NCBI RefSeq assembly: GCF_002368095.1
Contig: NZ_AP018227.1
Location: forward strand, 2,956,598-3,020,597
From: Calothrix parasitica NIES-267
Lineage (GTDB): Bacteria > Cyanobacteriota > Cyanobacteriia > Cyanobacteriales > Nostocaceae
Direction: 5' to 3'
DNA: 64,000 nucleotides
The notes beneath the pieces are model-generated. The model did no database searches and was not told the origin of the DNA. It saw only the letters and a list, made by a program, of their open reading frames with translations. Both the position numbers and the translations under genes were made by a program. Shown in pieces: positions 35,240 to 41,942 of this stretch. Position 1 is the first letter of the stretch. Every line of letters begins with the position of its first letter.

Positions 35240-35872
35240 ATGTACGGAGCCAATCTAAACGAAAAACATCCGATGGAAGGATTTCCACAAATTTGTTTTA
35301 TTAAGAATACAGTAACAAATCCAAATATAATTATTGGCGATTATACTTATTACGATGACCTAGAAGATTCCGAAAATTTTGAGCGAAACGTTCTTTATCA
35401 CTTCCCTTTTATTGGAGATAAATTAATCATCGGTAAATTTTGCGCTTTAGCAACAGGAGTAAAATTTATTATGAATGGTGCAAATCATAAAATATCGGGA
35501 TTTTCTACCTATCCTTTTCAGATATTCGGTAATGGTTGGGAAAAAGTTACACCAGAATTAGAAGAGTTTCCAAATAAAGGTAATACAGTTATTGGTAACG
35601 ACGTTTGGATAGGTTATGAAGCTTTAATAATGCCAGGAATACAGATTGGTCATGGAGCAATTATCGCATCAAAATCAGTAGTTACCAAAAACGTTCCACC
35701 ATATACAATAGTAGGCGGAAATCCAGCCAAAGAAATCAAAAAACGTTTCGAGGATAATGTTATTAATGATTTGTTAAAAATTGCTTGGTGGGATTGGAAT
35801 ATAGAGAAAATTACCCGCAATCTAGAAAAAATTGTTGGTGGTGATATTGAAGCTTTGAAAAATTGTAATTAA
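35240..35872 (+). CDS. Vat-like xenobiotic O-acetyltransferase
   Basis: A 210-residue left-handed beta-helix (hexapeptide) acetyltransferase. It matches the Vat (streptogramin A acetyltransferase) / xenobiotic acetyltransferase group closely: N-terminal MYGANLNEKHPMEG, IIGDYTYYDD, IGDKLIIGKFCALA, the catalytic-His segment FIMNGANHKI, YPFQIFGNGWE, GNDVWIGYEALIMPGI and the C-terminal VGGNPAKEIKKRF...AWWDWNIEKI. The enzyme would move acetyl from acetyl-CoA to a hydroxyl of a bulky substrate. In this organism the natural substrate may be a secondary metabolite or glycan; antibiotic inactivation is possible but not shown. The gene stands alone, with a repeat element downstream. Confidence 0.88.
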   Translation: MYGANLNEKHPMEGFPQICFIKNTVTNPNIIIGDYTYYDDLEDSENFERNVLYHFPFIGDKLIIGKFCALATGVKFIMNGANHKISGFSTYPFQIFGNGWEKVTPELEEFPNKGNTVIGNDVWIGYEALIMPGIQIGHGAIIASKSVVTKNVPPYTIVGGNPAKEIKKRFEDNVINDLLKIAWWDWNIEKITRNLEKIVGGDIEALKNCN

Positions 35873-35885
35873 ATACAAAATTATA

Positions 35886-36088
35886 TTTGTAGGGTGTGTT
35901 ACGGCACTAAGAATGTGTCTTGAGAAGTTTAAATTTAGAGAAGCCGTAACGCACCATTAACTTAAATGATGACTAATAAATGTTCAAATATTTATATCCT
36001 AAATACTATTTTAAATAGATGGTGCGTGACGCTAAAAATCTAACTTATAACTCCGTCAAAATTTTAAAATAGCGTCACAGCACCCTAC
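35886..36088. mobile_element. TGTAGGGTG/CACCCTACA inverted-repeat element
   Basis: The segment begins ATTTGTAGGGTGTGTTACGG and ends GCGTCACAGCACCCTACAA. It contains internal pairs GTGTTACGGC / GCCGTAACGCACC and a GATGGTGCGTGACGC block. It has the same architecture as a single unit of the tandem array at 37239-37990. There is no coding capacity. It lies between the acetyltransferase and the convergent glutaminase. Confidence 0.75.
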
Positions 36089-36094
36089 AACCAA

Positions 36095-37093
36095 TTACCC
36101 ATTACCCATTACCTGAGATACGACATCCTTTTTATTTTTAGAAATCTCTAAGAAAGAACATTTTTCTAAAGGAGAATCAAATAAATGCAGGTCGAATTCA
36201 TCAGATAAATCCTCAAATACTTTAATACCTCTAACGCTGTTACCTTTGCTATCAATTAAAGGAGAAAAAACAGCAATACCAGCTTTATCTGGAATGACAC
36301 CAATTATTCCTCCCGACACTCCGCTTTTTGCGGGAATTCCCACTCTATAAGCCCATTCACCTGCATAATTATACATTCCACAGGTATGCATGACGCTCAA
36401 AATATCTCTGACGTAACAAGGTTTTACAGCTTGTTTATTCGTGATTGGATTAACACCTCGATTTGCTAAAGTTGCAGCCATCATTGCTAAATCTTGACAG
36501 TTAACAACCAAAGCACACTGCTGAAAATATAAATCTAAAATTTCTTCAATATTATTATCAATAATGCCAAAATTAAGCAGTAAATTCGCTAAAGCACGAT
36601 TCCGATGTCCGGTAGCTCGTTCCGACATAAATACAGGAGCATCTATAAACACGTCATGACCGATATAGCGACGAAACATTGCTAATAATCGATTCAATTT
36701 ATCAGTCGCATTTACACCTTTAATTAAACCAGCAGTCGCAATCGCTCCAGCATTCACCATCGGATTATCGGGACGTTTAGAATTTTCATCCAAACGAATA
36801 ACTGAATTGAAAGGGTCTCCGGTAGGTTCTACACCAATTTTTTCGAGCAATATTTCACGGTTCTGGTCTTCCAAAGCCATACCATAGACAAAAACCTTGG
36901 ACATAGATTGAATAGTAAAATGTTCTTGACTATCCCCAACTTGAAAGACTTCCCCTTCCTTAGTAACGATAGAAATTGCAAACCAATCTGGATTAGCTTT
37001 AGTTAATTCCGGAATATAGCTAGCTAAAGAACCATCATCCAGAACCCGATATTTTTCATAAAGATACTTGATAAATTCTGGCAAGTCAGACAT
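36095..37093 (-). CDS. glsA: Glutaminase
   Basis: A 332-residue serine-dependent glutaminase of the beta-lactamase-like fold, converting glutamine to glutamate and ammonia in the cytoplasm. Catalytic and family motifs are SMSKVFVYG (Ser-x-x-Lys), [47 protein letters not shown] and the late [15 protein letters not shown]. The length is slightly above the usual 305-310 residues, mainly by C-terminal extension. It is a single gene. Upstream lies the large 181-bp tandem repeat region. It may have a role in nitrogen homeostasis. Confidence 0.93.
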   Translation of the reverse strand: MSDLPEFIKYLYEKYRVLDDGSLASYIPELTKANPDWFAISIVTKEGEVFQVGDSQEHFTIQSMSKVFVYGMALEDQNREILLEKIGVEPTGDPFNSVIRLDENSKRPDNPMVNAGAIATAGLIKGVNATDKLNRLLAMFRRYIGHDVFIDAPVFMSERATGHRNRALANLLLNFGIIDNNIEEILDLYFQQCALVVNCQDLAMMAATLANRGVNPITNKQAVKPCYVRDILSVMHTCGMYNYAGEWAYRVGIPAKSGVSGGIIGVIPDKAGIAVFSPLIDSKGNSVRGIKVFEDLSDEFDLHLFDSPLEKCSFLEISKNKKDVVSQVMGNG

Positions 37094-37238
37094 TGTATAT
37101 TATGCTTCATTTACTTGGCTGACTTTTATCTTGCCATAATATGAGGTCAAAGGTTAAAGATGTTACTTCTATTTAAAAATATTCGTAGCACCATTTATTG
37201 AATTGATAACGAATTAATTCTAAAAATGTTCAAATTCT

Positions 37239-37990
37239 TTGTAGGGTGTGTTACGGCACAAATAATGTATCTCAAAAAACGATAATTTAGCTCAGCCGTA
37301 ACGCACCATTTACTTAGTCGATAACGAATTAATTTGATAATACATGCATCTCAAATAATTATTTTCATCTTGATGGTGCGTGACGCTAAAAATTTCAATC
37401 ATAACTACGTTCAAATTCTTTGTAGGGTGTGTTACGGCACAAATAATGTATCTCAAAAAACGATAATTTAGCTCAGCCGTAACGCACCATTTATTTAGTT
37501 GATAACGAATTAATTTGATAATACATACATCTCAAATAATTATTTTCATCTTGATGGTGCGTGACGCTAAAAGTTCAAATCACAACTATGTTCAAATTCT
37601 TTGTAGGGTGTGTTACGGCACAAATAATGTATCTCAAAAAACGATAATTTAGCTCAGCCGTAACGCACCATTTACTTAGTCGATAACGAATTAATTTGAT
37701 AATAGATACATCTCAAATAATTATTTTCATCTTGATGGTGCGTGACGCTAAAAATTTAAATCATAACTATGTTTAAATTCTTTGTAGGGTGTGTTAAGGC
37801 ACAAATAATGTATCTCAAAAAACGATAATTTAGCTCAGCCGTAACGCACCATTTATTTAGTTGATAACGAATTAATTTGATAATACATACATCTTAAATA
37901 ATTATTTTTATATTGATGGTGCGTGACGCTAAAAATTTAAATCAGAATTATGTTTAAATTTGTTTTGTAGCGTCACAGCACCCTACAAAT
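37239..37990. repeat. Four-copy 181-bp tandem repeat with inverted outer ends
   Basis: The motif GTAGGGTGTGTTACGGCAC starts at 37241, 37422, 37603 and 37784 (the last has AAGG for ACGG), a constant period of 181 bp. Each unit holds an internal inverted pair (GTGTTACGGCAC against GCCGTAACGCACC), a GATAACGAATTAATTTGATAATA stretch and a GATGGTGCGTGACGC block. The array opens with TTGTAGGGTG and closes with CACCCTACAA, so the whole block is bounded by inverted ends like the single-copy element at 35886-36088. No coding capacity. It fills most of the 902-bp gap 37094-37995. Confidence 0.92.
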
Positions 37991-37995
37991 AATTA

Positions 37996-38286
37996 TTAAC
38001 TACTAACAATAAATTCAAATGGTTTCCCCGATTTTTTCGGTTCCCATCCTGCTTTAATTGCTTGGTTTATCCATGATGAAACTTCTATAGGTGTAACGGA
38101 TTGAAGTTTATTGATTTTATCTGTTAATATCACTAATTTTGAACCTGATTCTTCAGCATGTTCGACTGCAATATTTAAACCCATACCGAAACAAGCTTGA
38201 GAATAAGTTTCTTTTCTTCTAATCAACCAAATAAAATTTTCACTATCTACGGTTATTTTTCTTGAACCTTTTTTTGGTATACCCAT
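37996..38286 (-). CDS. Small conserved-looking hypothetical protein
   Basis: A 96-residue protein, not assigned to a family. It has a basic N-terminus (MGIPKKGSRKITVDSENF), a central helix with Cys34 (YSQACFGMGLNIAVEHAEES) and a predicted strand LVILTD before a C-terminal WINQAIKAGWEP helix. The ending GWEP-KKSGKPFEF resembles short proteins seen next to phage-like or toxin-related loci, but this is weak. It lies between the 181-bp array and the SPFH gene on the same strand as the latter. Confidence 0.6.
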   Translation of the reverse strand: MGIPKKGSRKITVDSENFIWLIRRKETYSQACFGMGLNIAVEHAEESGSKLVILTDKINKLQSVTPIEVSSWINQAIKAGWEPKKSGKPFEFIVSS

Positions 38287-38411
38287 AATTATTATTCCTT
38301 TATTATTTACTAATTACATTTCACAGTTAATGTTGGGTTACGACGTATTTAGGTTAAAATTATTAATTAAATTTTTCGTGCGTCTAACCCAACCTACAAA
38401 TTAACTACTAA

Positions 38412-40007
38412 CTAATTTCGATTAATTTGAATTAATTCTGTCAAAATACTATCCAAGCTACCGTTAACCTGAATTTTCTCAATCTTTTCAGAAATCCTTT
38501 CTAATACTTCTAACTCTTTCAATCTCAATGCTACGGGGTTATCCTCCATAACTCTTGCTGTATTCAACATACTGCGAGTTGCAGCGGTTTCTTCTCTGCG
38601 TCGTACTACATTGGCTTGGGCTGATTTTTCTGCTTCTACAACTTTGCTCAATATAGTCTTGATTTCTCCAGGAAGAATAATGTCTTTTACTCCCACTGAA
38701 TCAATTTCTATTCCGTATTCTGCTGCTTTAGGACGAATGTATTCTGCAATGCTGAGGTCGATTGCTCCTTTGTCTTCTAATATATTGTCTAAATCTTTTT
38801 CACCGACAGCAGCACGTAAAGCATACTGTAATTCTTTGTACAGATAACCGATGAAATCTGACAATCCAACTTTTGCTCTTAATGCATCTAAAATGCGGAA
38901 TCCAGCGGTTAGGTTCAAACGCAGAGGTACTTTGTCTTTGGATAAAATATCTTGTCCGGAAACCTCCATGTTTTGTAAGCGTAAATCGATGGTTTCGCTA
39001 CGGAATGTCCGTCCAAACATCCACCATGCATGAATTCCCGATTCTAGCTGTGTTTGAAATTCTTGGTTTACGTATAACAAACCGATGTGTTGAGCGGGTA
39101 CCTGACATACATGTAAGCAGCTACGACCTAAATTTACGGTTTCTGATAGACCTGCAACTAATTCAGCCACTTTAGCAGGTGACAATTTTGCATCGTTACT
39201 AATATCGATAGCTTCTACATCCACACCCTGCCAAAATAGCTTGCGACTAGTGGGAGGTAATATCGCAATTACTCTACCTTGATACCTGACAATTGCAACC
39301 TGTTGAGCAACCGTTTGTACCGTCTCACAATAAGCTGCAACAAACTCCGGATGTCTCTCAATTAAAACTTCTTCGAGAGGGAATTGAGGATTATGCACCA
39401 GACGATTCATTGCATAATATGTAATCTCTTTATCTATAGTCCAAAAAGCATATTCCCCTGGTTCGAGAGGACGAACAAAGTTGTTTTGCACGTACAATAA
39501 ACCAATTTCAAATTCTTTAACTAAGACTTTCTTAATTCCGCTAAAATTAAATCCCCGCAGTTGTCGTACAAATTCGCTGGGTAATTCCAAACTTTCTTCT
39601 AAGTTAAATACATGCGATTCTACTTCAATGAAACCGCGCCAAAATGCTCGTAGTTGATTTGGTAAAACGGTTATCCATTTTTGACCTAATCGTACCAAAG
39701 CAGCTTGATTAAAGTCGGTACGTACTACTAAAAGATGTTCTTGTAATTCTTCGGCATTATCTCTTAATAACAACTCTAGGTTTTCAATATTGGCTTCAGG
39801 AGACTTTAAGTCAAAGGTTTCAACTCGCCAATATCTACCGAAATAAGTGTATGTTCCAGAAGTTAGAACCTTCTTGAAATCGCTACGGTTATACAAAATT
39901 CCGATTTCACCGGGTTTAATATAGAAAGTTTTCCACATAGGTATTTTTATAGATAATTTCGGTAATCTAGGTAGACGCAATCGGGAGAAAATTCTTGATA
40001 GAAACAT
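38412..40007 (-). CDS. SPFH/slipin-family protein with repeated N-terminal modules
   Basis: A 531-residue protein whose C-terminal half (about 340-480) is an SPFH (stomatin/prohibitin) domain: SETIDLRLQNMEVSGQDILSKD, VPLRLNLTAGFRI, IEIDSVGVKDIILPGEIK and a coiled coil with VVEAEKSAQANVVRRREETA. The N-terminal half is built from repeats of one short module (pattern I-G-L-L-Y-x6-L-x-x-G-x-Y/H-x-F/W) at about 30-70, 164-200 and 303-345, plus degenerate copies at about 91-126 and 222-269. Usual bacterial slipins have one copy. No strong transmembrane helix is visible; a basic segment (RLRLPRLPK) could bind membrane. It probably organises membrane microdomains. Confidence 0.85.
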   Translation of the reverse strand: MFLSRIFSRLRLPRLPKLSIKIPMWKTFYIKPGEIGILYNRSDFKKVLTSGTYTYFGRYWRVETFDLKSPEANIENLELLLRDNAEELQEHLLVVRTDFNQAALVRLGQKWITVLPNQLRAFWRGFIEVESHVFNLEESLELPSEFVRQLRGFNFSGIKKVLVKEFEIGLLYVQNNFVRPLEPGEYAFWTIDKEITYYAMNRLVHNPQFPLEEVLIERHPEFVAAYCETVQTVAQQVAIVRYQGRVIAILPPTSRKLFWQGVDVEAIDISNDAKLSPAKVAELVAGLSETVNLGRSCLHVCQVPAQHIGLLYVNQEFQTQLESGIHAWWMFGRTFRSETIDLRLQNMEVSGQDILSKDKVPLRLNLTAGFRILDALRAKVGLSDFIGYLYKELQYALRAAVGEKDLDNILEDKGAIDLSIAEYIRPKAAEYGIEIDSVGVKDIILPGEIKTILSKVVEAEKSAQANVVRRREETAATRSMLNTARVMEDNPVALRLKELEVLERISEKIEKIQVNGSLDSILTELIQINRN

Positions 40008-40067
40008 AAATAATTTGAAAGGGAATAGGGAATAGATAATGGGTAACTGGCTCTAATAGTTTAATTT

Positions 40068-40097
40068 GTAGAGACGTAAAACTTTACGTCTCCCTAC
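40068..40097. repeat. GAGACGTAAA palindromic repeat
   Basis: GTAGAGACGTAAAACTTTACGTCTCCCTAC is a hairpin of the GAGACGTAGCA family also seen at 23049 and inside nifJ. Confidence 0.75.
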
Positions 40098-40245
40098 GGT
40101 CGCGGAAAAACAAACCCGCCAAATCTAATCAAAGATACTGCTAAATATCCGAATGTGGTTATTACAAATAAAATACAGATACTCTCACTACCATTTTTCT
40201 CTAATCACGAAACCCTTTGTAATACACATACTACATTAAAATTCA

Positions 40246-40555
40246 AAACTCCGCAAATGTAAATGCGTATAGGTTCCGTTGCGGGCAAAAACGTCTCAGT
40301 AACTGGATTAAGAGAACTGTTATCCAATTTCAGGGTACCCGAAGATAACCTAAAATTATCAAACAGCGCTCAAATATGGCGTTTGTTGTACCTTTCCAGG
40401 ATTCCCGAAAGAAAACTGGATGCAGCAAACAAAGGACATACTCAAGTTAAAGAAAGAGGTGATTGCTCTAGCTCCTTCACCATAGCTCCCGAAAGTTACC
40501 AGGTAACGAACGGTTGCAAGCATTTGCATTGCGGAGTTTGCATACTAACAAAACG
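40246..40555 (-). other. Copy A of an unassigned ~300-nt block with complementary ends
   Basis: The block starts AAAACTCCGCAAAT and ends GCATTGCGGAGTTTGC (plus strand), so the ends can pair as AAACTCCGCAA/TTGCGGAGTTT. A homologous block is at 41041-41336. Strongest shared segments are CAGTAACTGGATTAAGA, GCTTCACCATAGCTC-like sequence, GTTACCAGGTAACGAACGG and GCAAGCA-TTGC. The segment just outside the right end is a large hairpin here (ATACTAACAAAA against TTTTGTTAGTAT) and a different, shorter hairpin in copy B. It lies downstream of tRNA-like genes on the minus strand. The 107-codon frame across it (40263-40586) has no counterpart in copy B, so it is probably not coding. Confidence 0.45.
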
Positions 40556-40586
40556 TGTTTTTGTTAGTATCCCTAAATTTAAGTAG

Positions 40587-40629
40587 CCTTGTCCCAAACA
40601 AGGTGTCCATAACCCAGGACGGAGGTGTT
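40587..40629 (-). pseudogene. Truncated tRNA-Pro(UGG)
   Basis: Read on the minus strand, a D-arm GTCC-TGGGTTAT-GGAC is followed by A and an anticodon arm CCTTG-TTTGGGA-CAAGG. The loop TTTGGGA with U33 and UGG is the normal tRNA-Pro(UGG) loop. The expected T-arm and the 3' acceptor strand complementary to AACACCT are missing; a long unrelated hairpin follows instead. It is therefore a 5' fragment or a decayed gene in the array. Confidence 0.6.
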
Positions 40630-40635
40630 ATTGTT

Positions 40636-40705
40636 GCCTAATGTAGGATTTTAACCTACGTAAATCGGCGATTCACCGATTGCTCAACTACTGAGCTTCT
40701 TAGGC
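40636..40705 (-). pseudogene. Degenerate tRNA in array copy A
   Basis: On the minus strand a cloverleaf can be drawn: acceptor GCCTAAG/ATTAGGC (6 of 7 pairs), D-arm GCTC-AGTAGTT-GAGC, anticodon arm ATCGG-TGAATCG-CCGAT and T-arm GTAGG-TTAAAAT-CCTAC. U33 is absent in the standard register (a shifted register reads GAA) and the invariant C56 of the T-loop is A, so it is probably non-functional. Its 3' half is nearly identical to that of tRNA-Lys at 41593-41664, and the acceptor shows a compensatory T-A to C-G change relative to it. Confidence 0.65.
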
Positions 40706-40830
40706 TGTTGAAATAGCTTTAAGGACTCGACGGTATACGCTCAAAGCATTGCTCGGCGCACCAGCAGGGTATATTGAACCCTTACTATAGCGAAGCTTTA
40801 GTACTACCTCGCTACAAATTTAGCATAGAG
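40706..40830 (-). other. tRNA-array leader, copy A
   Basis: This segment is homologous to 41665-41785. On the minus strand it contains AAGCTTCGCTATAG, a GGGT-TCAATAT-ACCC hairpin, CTGGTGCG and GAGCAATGCTTTG, and runs directly into the degenerate tRNA. A TAAATT hexamer (complement at 40817-40822) takes the position of the copy B minus-10 box, but the minus-35 region has been replaced by AGGTCAAAGG heptamer repeats, so transcription from here may be weak. Confidence 0.5.
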
Positions 40831-41040
40831 AAAGTTAAAAAGGTCAAAGGTTAGAGGTCAAAGGTCAAAGGTAATTATTTATAATTTATTTTTTCTTTCC
40901 CTTCTCCTTGATAAGGAGAGGGGTGTCCGTTAGGACGGGGTGAGGTCAAATAGAGAAAATTAAAAAGGTCAAAGGTGATTATTTATAATTTATTTTTTCT
41001 TTCCCTTCTCCTTGATAAAAAGAGGGGTGAGGTCAAATTA
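40831..41040. repeat. Repeat-rich spacer between the two tRNA-array copies
   Basis: The spacer holds AAAGGTCAAAGGT heptamers and two rounds of TTATTTATAATTTATTTTTTCTTTCCCTTCTCCTTGATAA-like sequence (broken here by position: about 40873-40912 and 40980-41018). Each round is followed by GAGGGGTG. This looks like an internal duplication of about 105 bp. Confidence 0.7.
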
Positions 41041-41336
41041 AAAACTCCGCAAATACAAGTACTGATATGGTTCCGTAGCGGACAAAAGTTTTTCAGTAAC
41101 TGGATTAAGAAAACTGTTTTCCAATCTCAGACTACCCGGAGGTAATCTTTAATTATCAAACAATTCTCAAGTATGAGGTTCGCTTTACGTTTCCAGAATT
41201 TCCTGAGAAAAACTGAATTCAGCAAGCGAAGCTGATACTCAAGTCAAGGAAAAAACGATTGCTCTGGCTACTTCACCATAGCTCGCGAACGTTACCAGGT
41301 AACGAACGGTCGCAAGCACTTGCATTGCGGAGTTTG
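41041..41336 (-). other. Copy B of the unassigned ~300-nt block
   Basis: This is homologous to 40246-40555 and about the same length. The ends AAAACTCCGCAAAT and TTGCATTGCGGAGTTTGC are conserved and complementary. Internal hairpins include GTTACCAGGTAAC, CTCAAGTATGAG, GAAAACTGTTTTC and GCAAGCACTTGC. No long open frame is shared between the copies, which argues for RNA or a non-coding element. It is not recognisable as RNase P RNA, tmRNA, 6S RNA or a group I or II intron from the conserved motifs that I looked for. Confidence 0.45.
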
Positions 41337-41493
41337 CTTTCTAGGAAAGCATTCCGATTACGCTCCCCTGTGACGATAATTCGACCATCGGGAACCTTGC
41401 GTCCAGCAAGGAGCTTAGGAGCGTTATTTGCGGATTTTTTGGACTACCGTGACAGGGTAGGGGTTTTACTAACTTTTCAGGTTAGTTGGTTGG
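41337..41493. other. Hairpin-rich segment between block B and the CAU tRNA
   Basis: This segment is present only in copy B. It holds several stems: GCTTTCTAGGAAAGC (about 41336-41350), CGCTCC/GGAGCG outer arms (about 41361-41423) enclosing CCTTGCGTCCAGCAAGG, and CTACCGTGACAGGGTAG (about 41444-41460). It could hold further decayed tRNAs, but no complete cloverleaf could be drawn. Confidence 0.35.
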
Positions 41494-41590
41494 TTAAAAG
41501 TGCAGGAATCGTTAGCGAAGCGTGTCCGCTAGGACATACCTGCTACCAATAGATTATGAGTCTACCGCTCTACCGATGAGCTAACTTCCG
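41494..41590 (-). tRNA. tRNA with CAU anticodon and an insertion in the T-loop
   Basis: Minus strand: acceptor CGGAAGT/ACTTTTA (six pairs including G-T wobbles), D-arm GCTC-ATCGGTA-GAGC, anticodon arm GTAGA-CTCATAA-TCTAT (CAU: Met or, if modified, Ile2), variable TGGTA and T-stem GCAGG/CCTGC. The T-loop is 32 nt instead of 7: T54, then about 26 nt resembling a TCCTAGCGGACACGCTTCGC dispersed repeat, then CGATT. Without the insert the loop would read T-x-CGATT. Discriminator A and an encoded CCA (complement at 41491-41493) follow. It is either a pseudogene or a tRNA that tolerates the insert. Confidence 0.65.
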
Positions 41591-41592
41591 GG

Positions 41593-41664
41593 GGCTTAAT
41601 GTAGGATTTGAACCTACGAATGATAGATTAAGAGTCTATTGCTTTACCACTTAGCAAATTAAGC
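41593..41664 (-). tRNA. tRNA-Lys(CUU)
   Basis: A complete minus-strand cloverleaf: acceptor GCTTAAT/ATTAAGC (7 of 7 pairs), a short D-arm (GCT/AGC around AAGTGGTAA), anticodon arm ATAGA-CTCTTAA-TCTAT with anticodon CUU, and T-arm GTAGG-TTCAAAT-CCTAC with all invariant residues. The discriminator is C and no CCA is encoded. Only 2 nt separate it from the next tRNA (41590), as in cyanobacterial tRNA arrays. The weak D-stem and unusual discriminator suggest an accessory rather than a housekeeping tRNA. Confidence 0.8.
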
Positions 41665-41775
41665 TGTTGAAATAGTTTCGAGTTGTTCGCGGAATACGTT
41701 CTAAGCATTGCTTGACGCACCAGTCGGGTATACTGAACCCGAGCTACAGCGAAGCTTTACTACTACCTCACTACA
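41665..41775 (-). other. tRNA-array leader, copy B
   Basis: The transcribed leader between the promoter and tRNA-Lys. On the minus strand it holds AAGCTTCGCTGTAG, a TCGGGT-TCAGTAT-ACCCGA hairpin, CTGGTGCG and AAGCAATGCTTAG. Compared with copy A the hairpin keeps GGGT/ACCC and the next pair changes from C-G to A-T, a compensatory change that supports an RNA structure. Confidence 0.5.
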
Positions 41776-41803
41776 AATGTAGCACAAAATATTACAGCGT
41801 CAA
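41776..41803 (-). promoter_or_regulatory. Predicted promoter of tRNA array copy B
   Basis: Minus strand: minus-35 TTGACG (complement at 41798-41803), 16-nt spacer and minus-10 TACATT (complement at 41776-41781). Transcription would start near 41769 and run through the leader into tRNA-Lys. Confidence 0.5.
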
Positions 41804-41827
41804 TAATTTATTCCTAGTTGAGAATTT

Positions 41828-41860
41828 AGAAACCCGGTTTTTTGAAAAAACCGGGTTTCT
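41828..41860. terminator. AAACCCGGTTTTTT hairpin
   Basis: AGAAACCCGGTTTTTT-g-AAAAAACCGGGTTTCT has 16-nt complementary arms. It stands between the tRNA array (leftward) and the rightward gene at 41943. It is the same repeat family as 25338-25366. Confidence 0.65.
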
Positions 41861-41942
41861 ATTACTTCGTAAAATTGCCATTTTTTCTTGATGATAGATA
41901 AGCTATAAATATAAATATTAAGTAGTTTCCTAATTTCATCAC

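Noticed and set aside
37239-37990. CRISPR array
   Set aside because: The whole 181-bp unit is conserved, not a short repeat with variable spacers, and no cas genes are near.
40263-40586. 107-codon open frame inside copy A of the 300-nt block
   Set aside because: The homologous copy B has no equivalent frame, so the reading frame is not conserved while hairpins and ends are.
40706-40830. Group I intron or tRNA within the leader of copy A
   Set aside because: GGACTCGACGG resembles a group I intron core segment, but the other core motifs are absent and copy B does not keep it; the TTCAA-containing hairpin does not give a valid T-arm.
41041-41336. RNase P RNA, tmRNA or group II intron
   Set aside because: The characteristic conserved boxes (such as GAGGAAAGTCC, the tmRNA tRNA-like ends, or a GTGYG start with a domain V hairpin) are not present on either strand.
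41259-41552. 97-codon open frame across block B and the tRNA region
   Set aside because: It overlaps the CAU tRNA and hairpin segments and has no counterpart in copy A.
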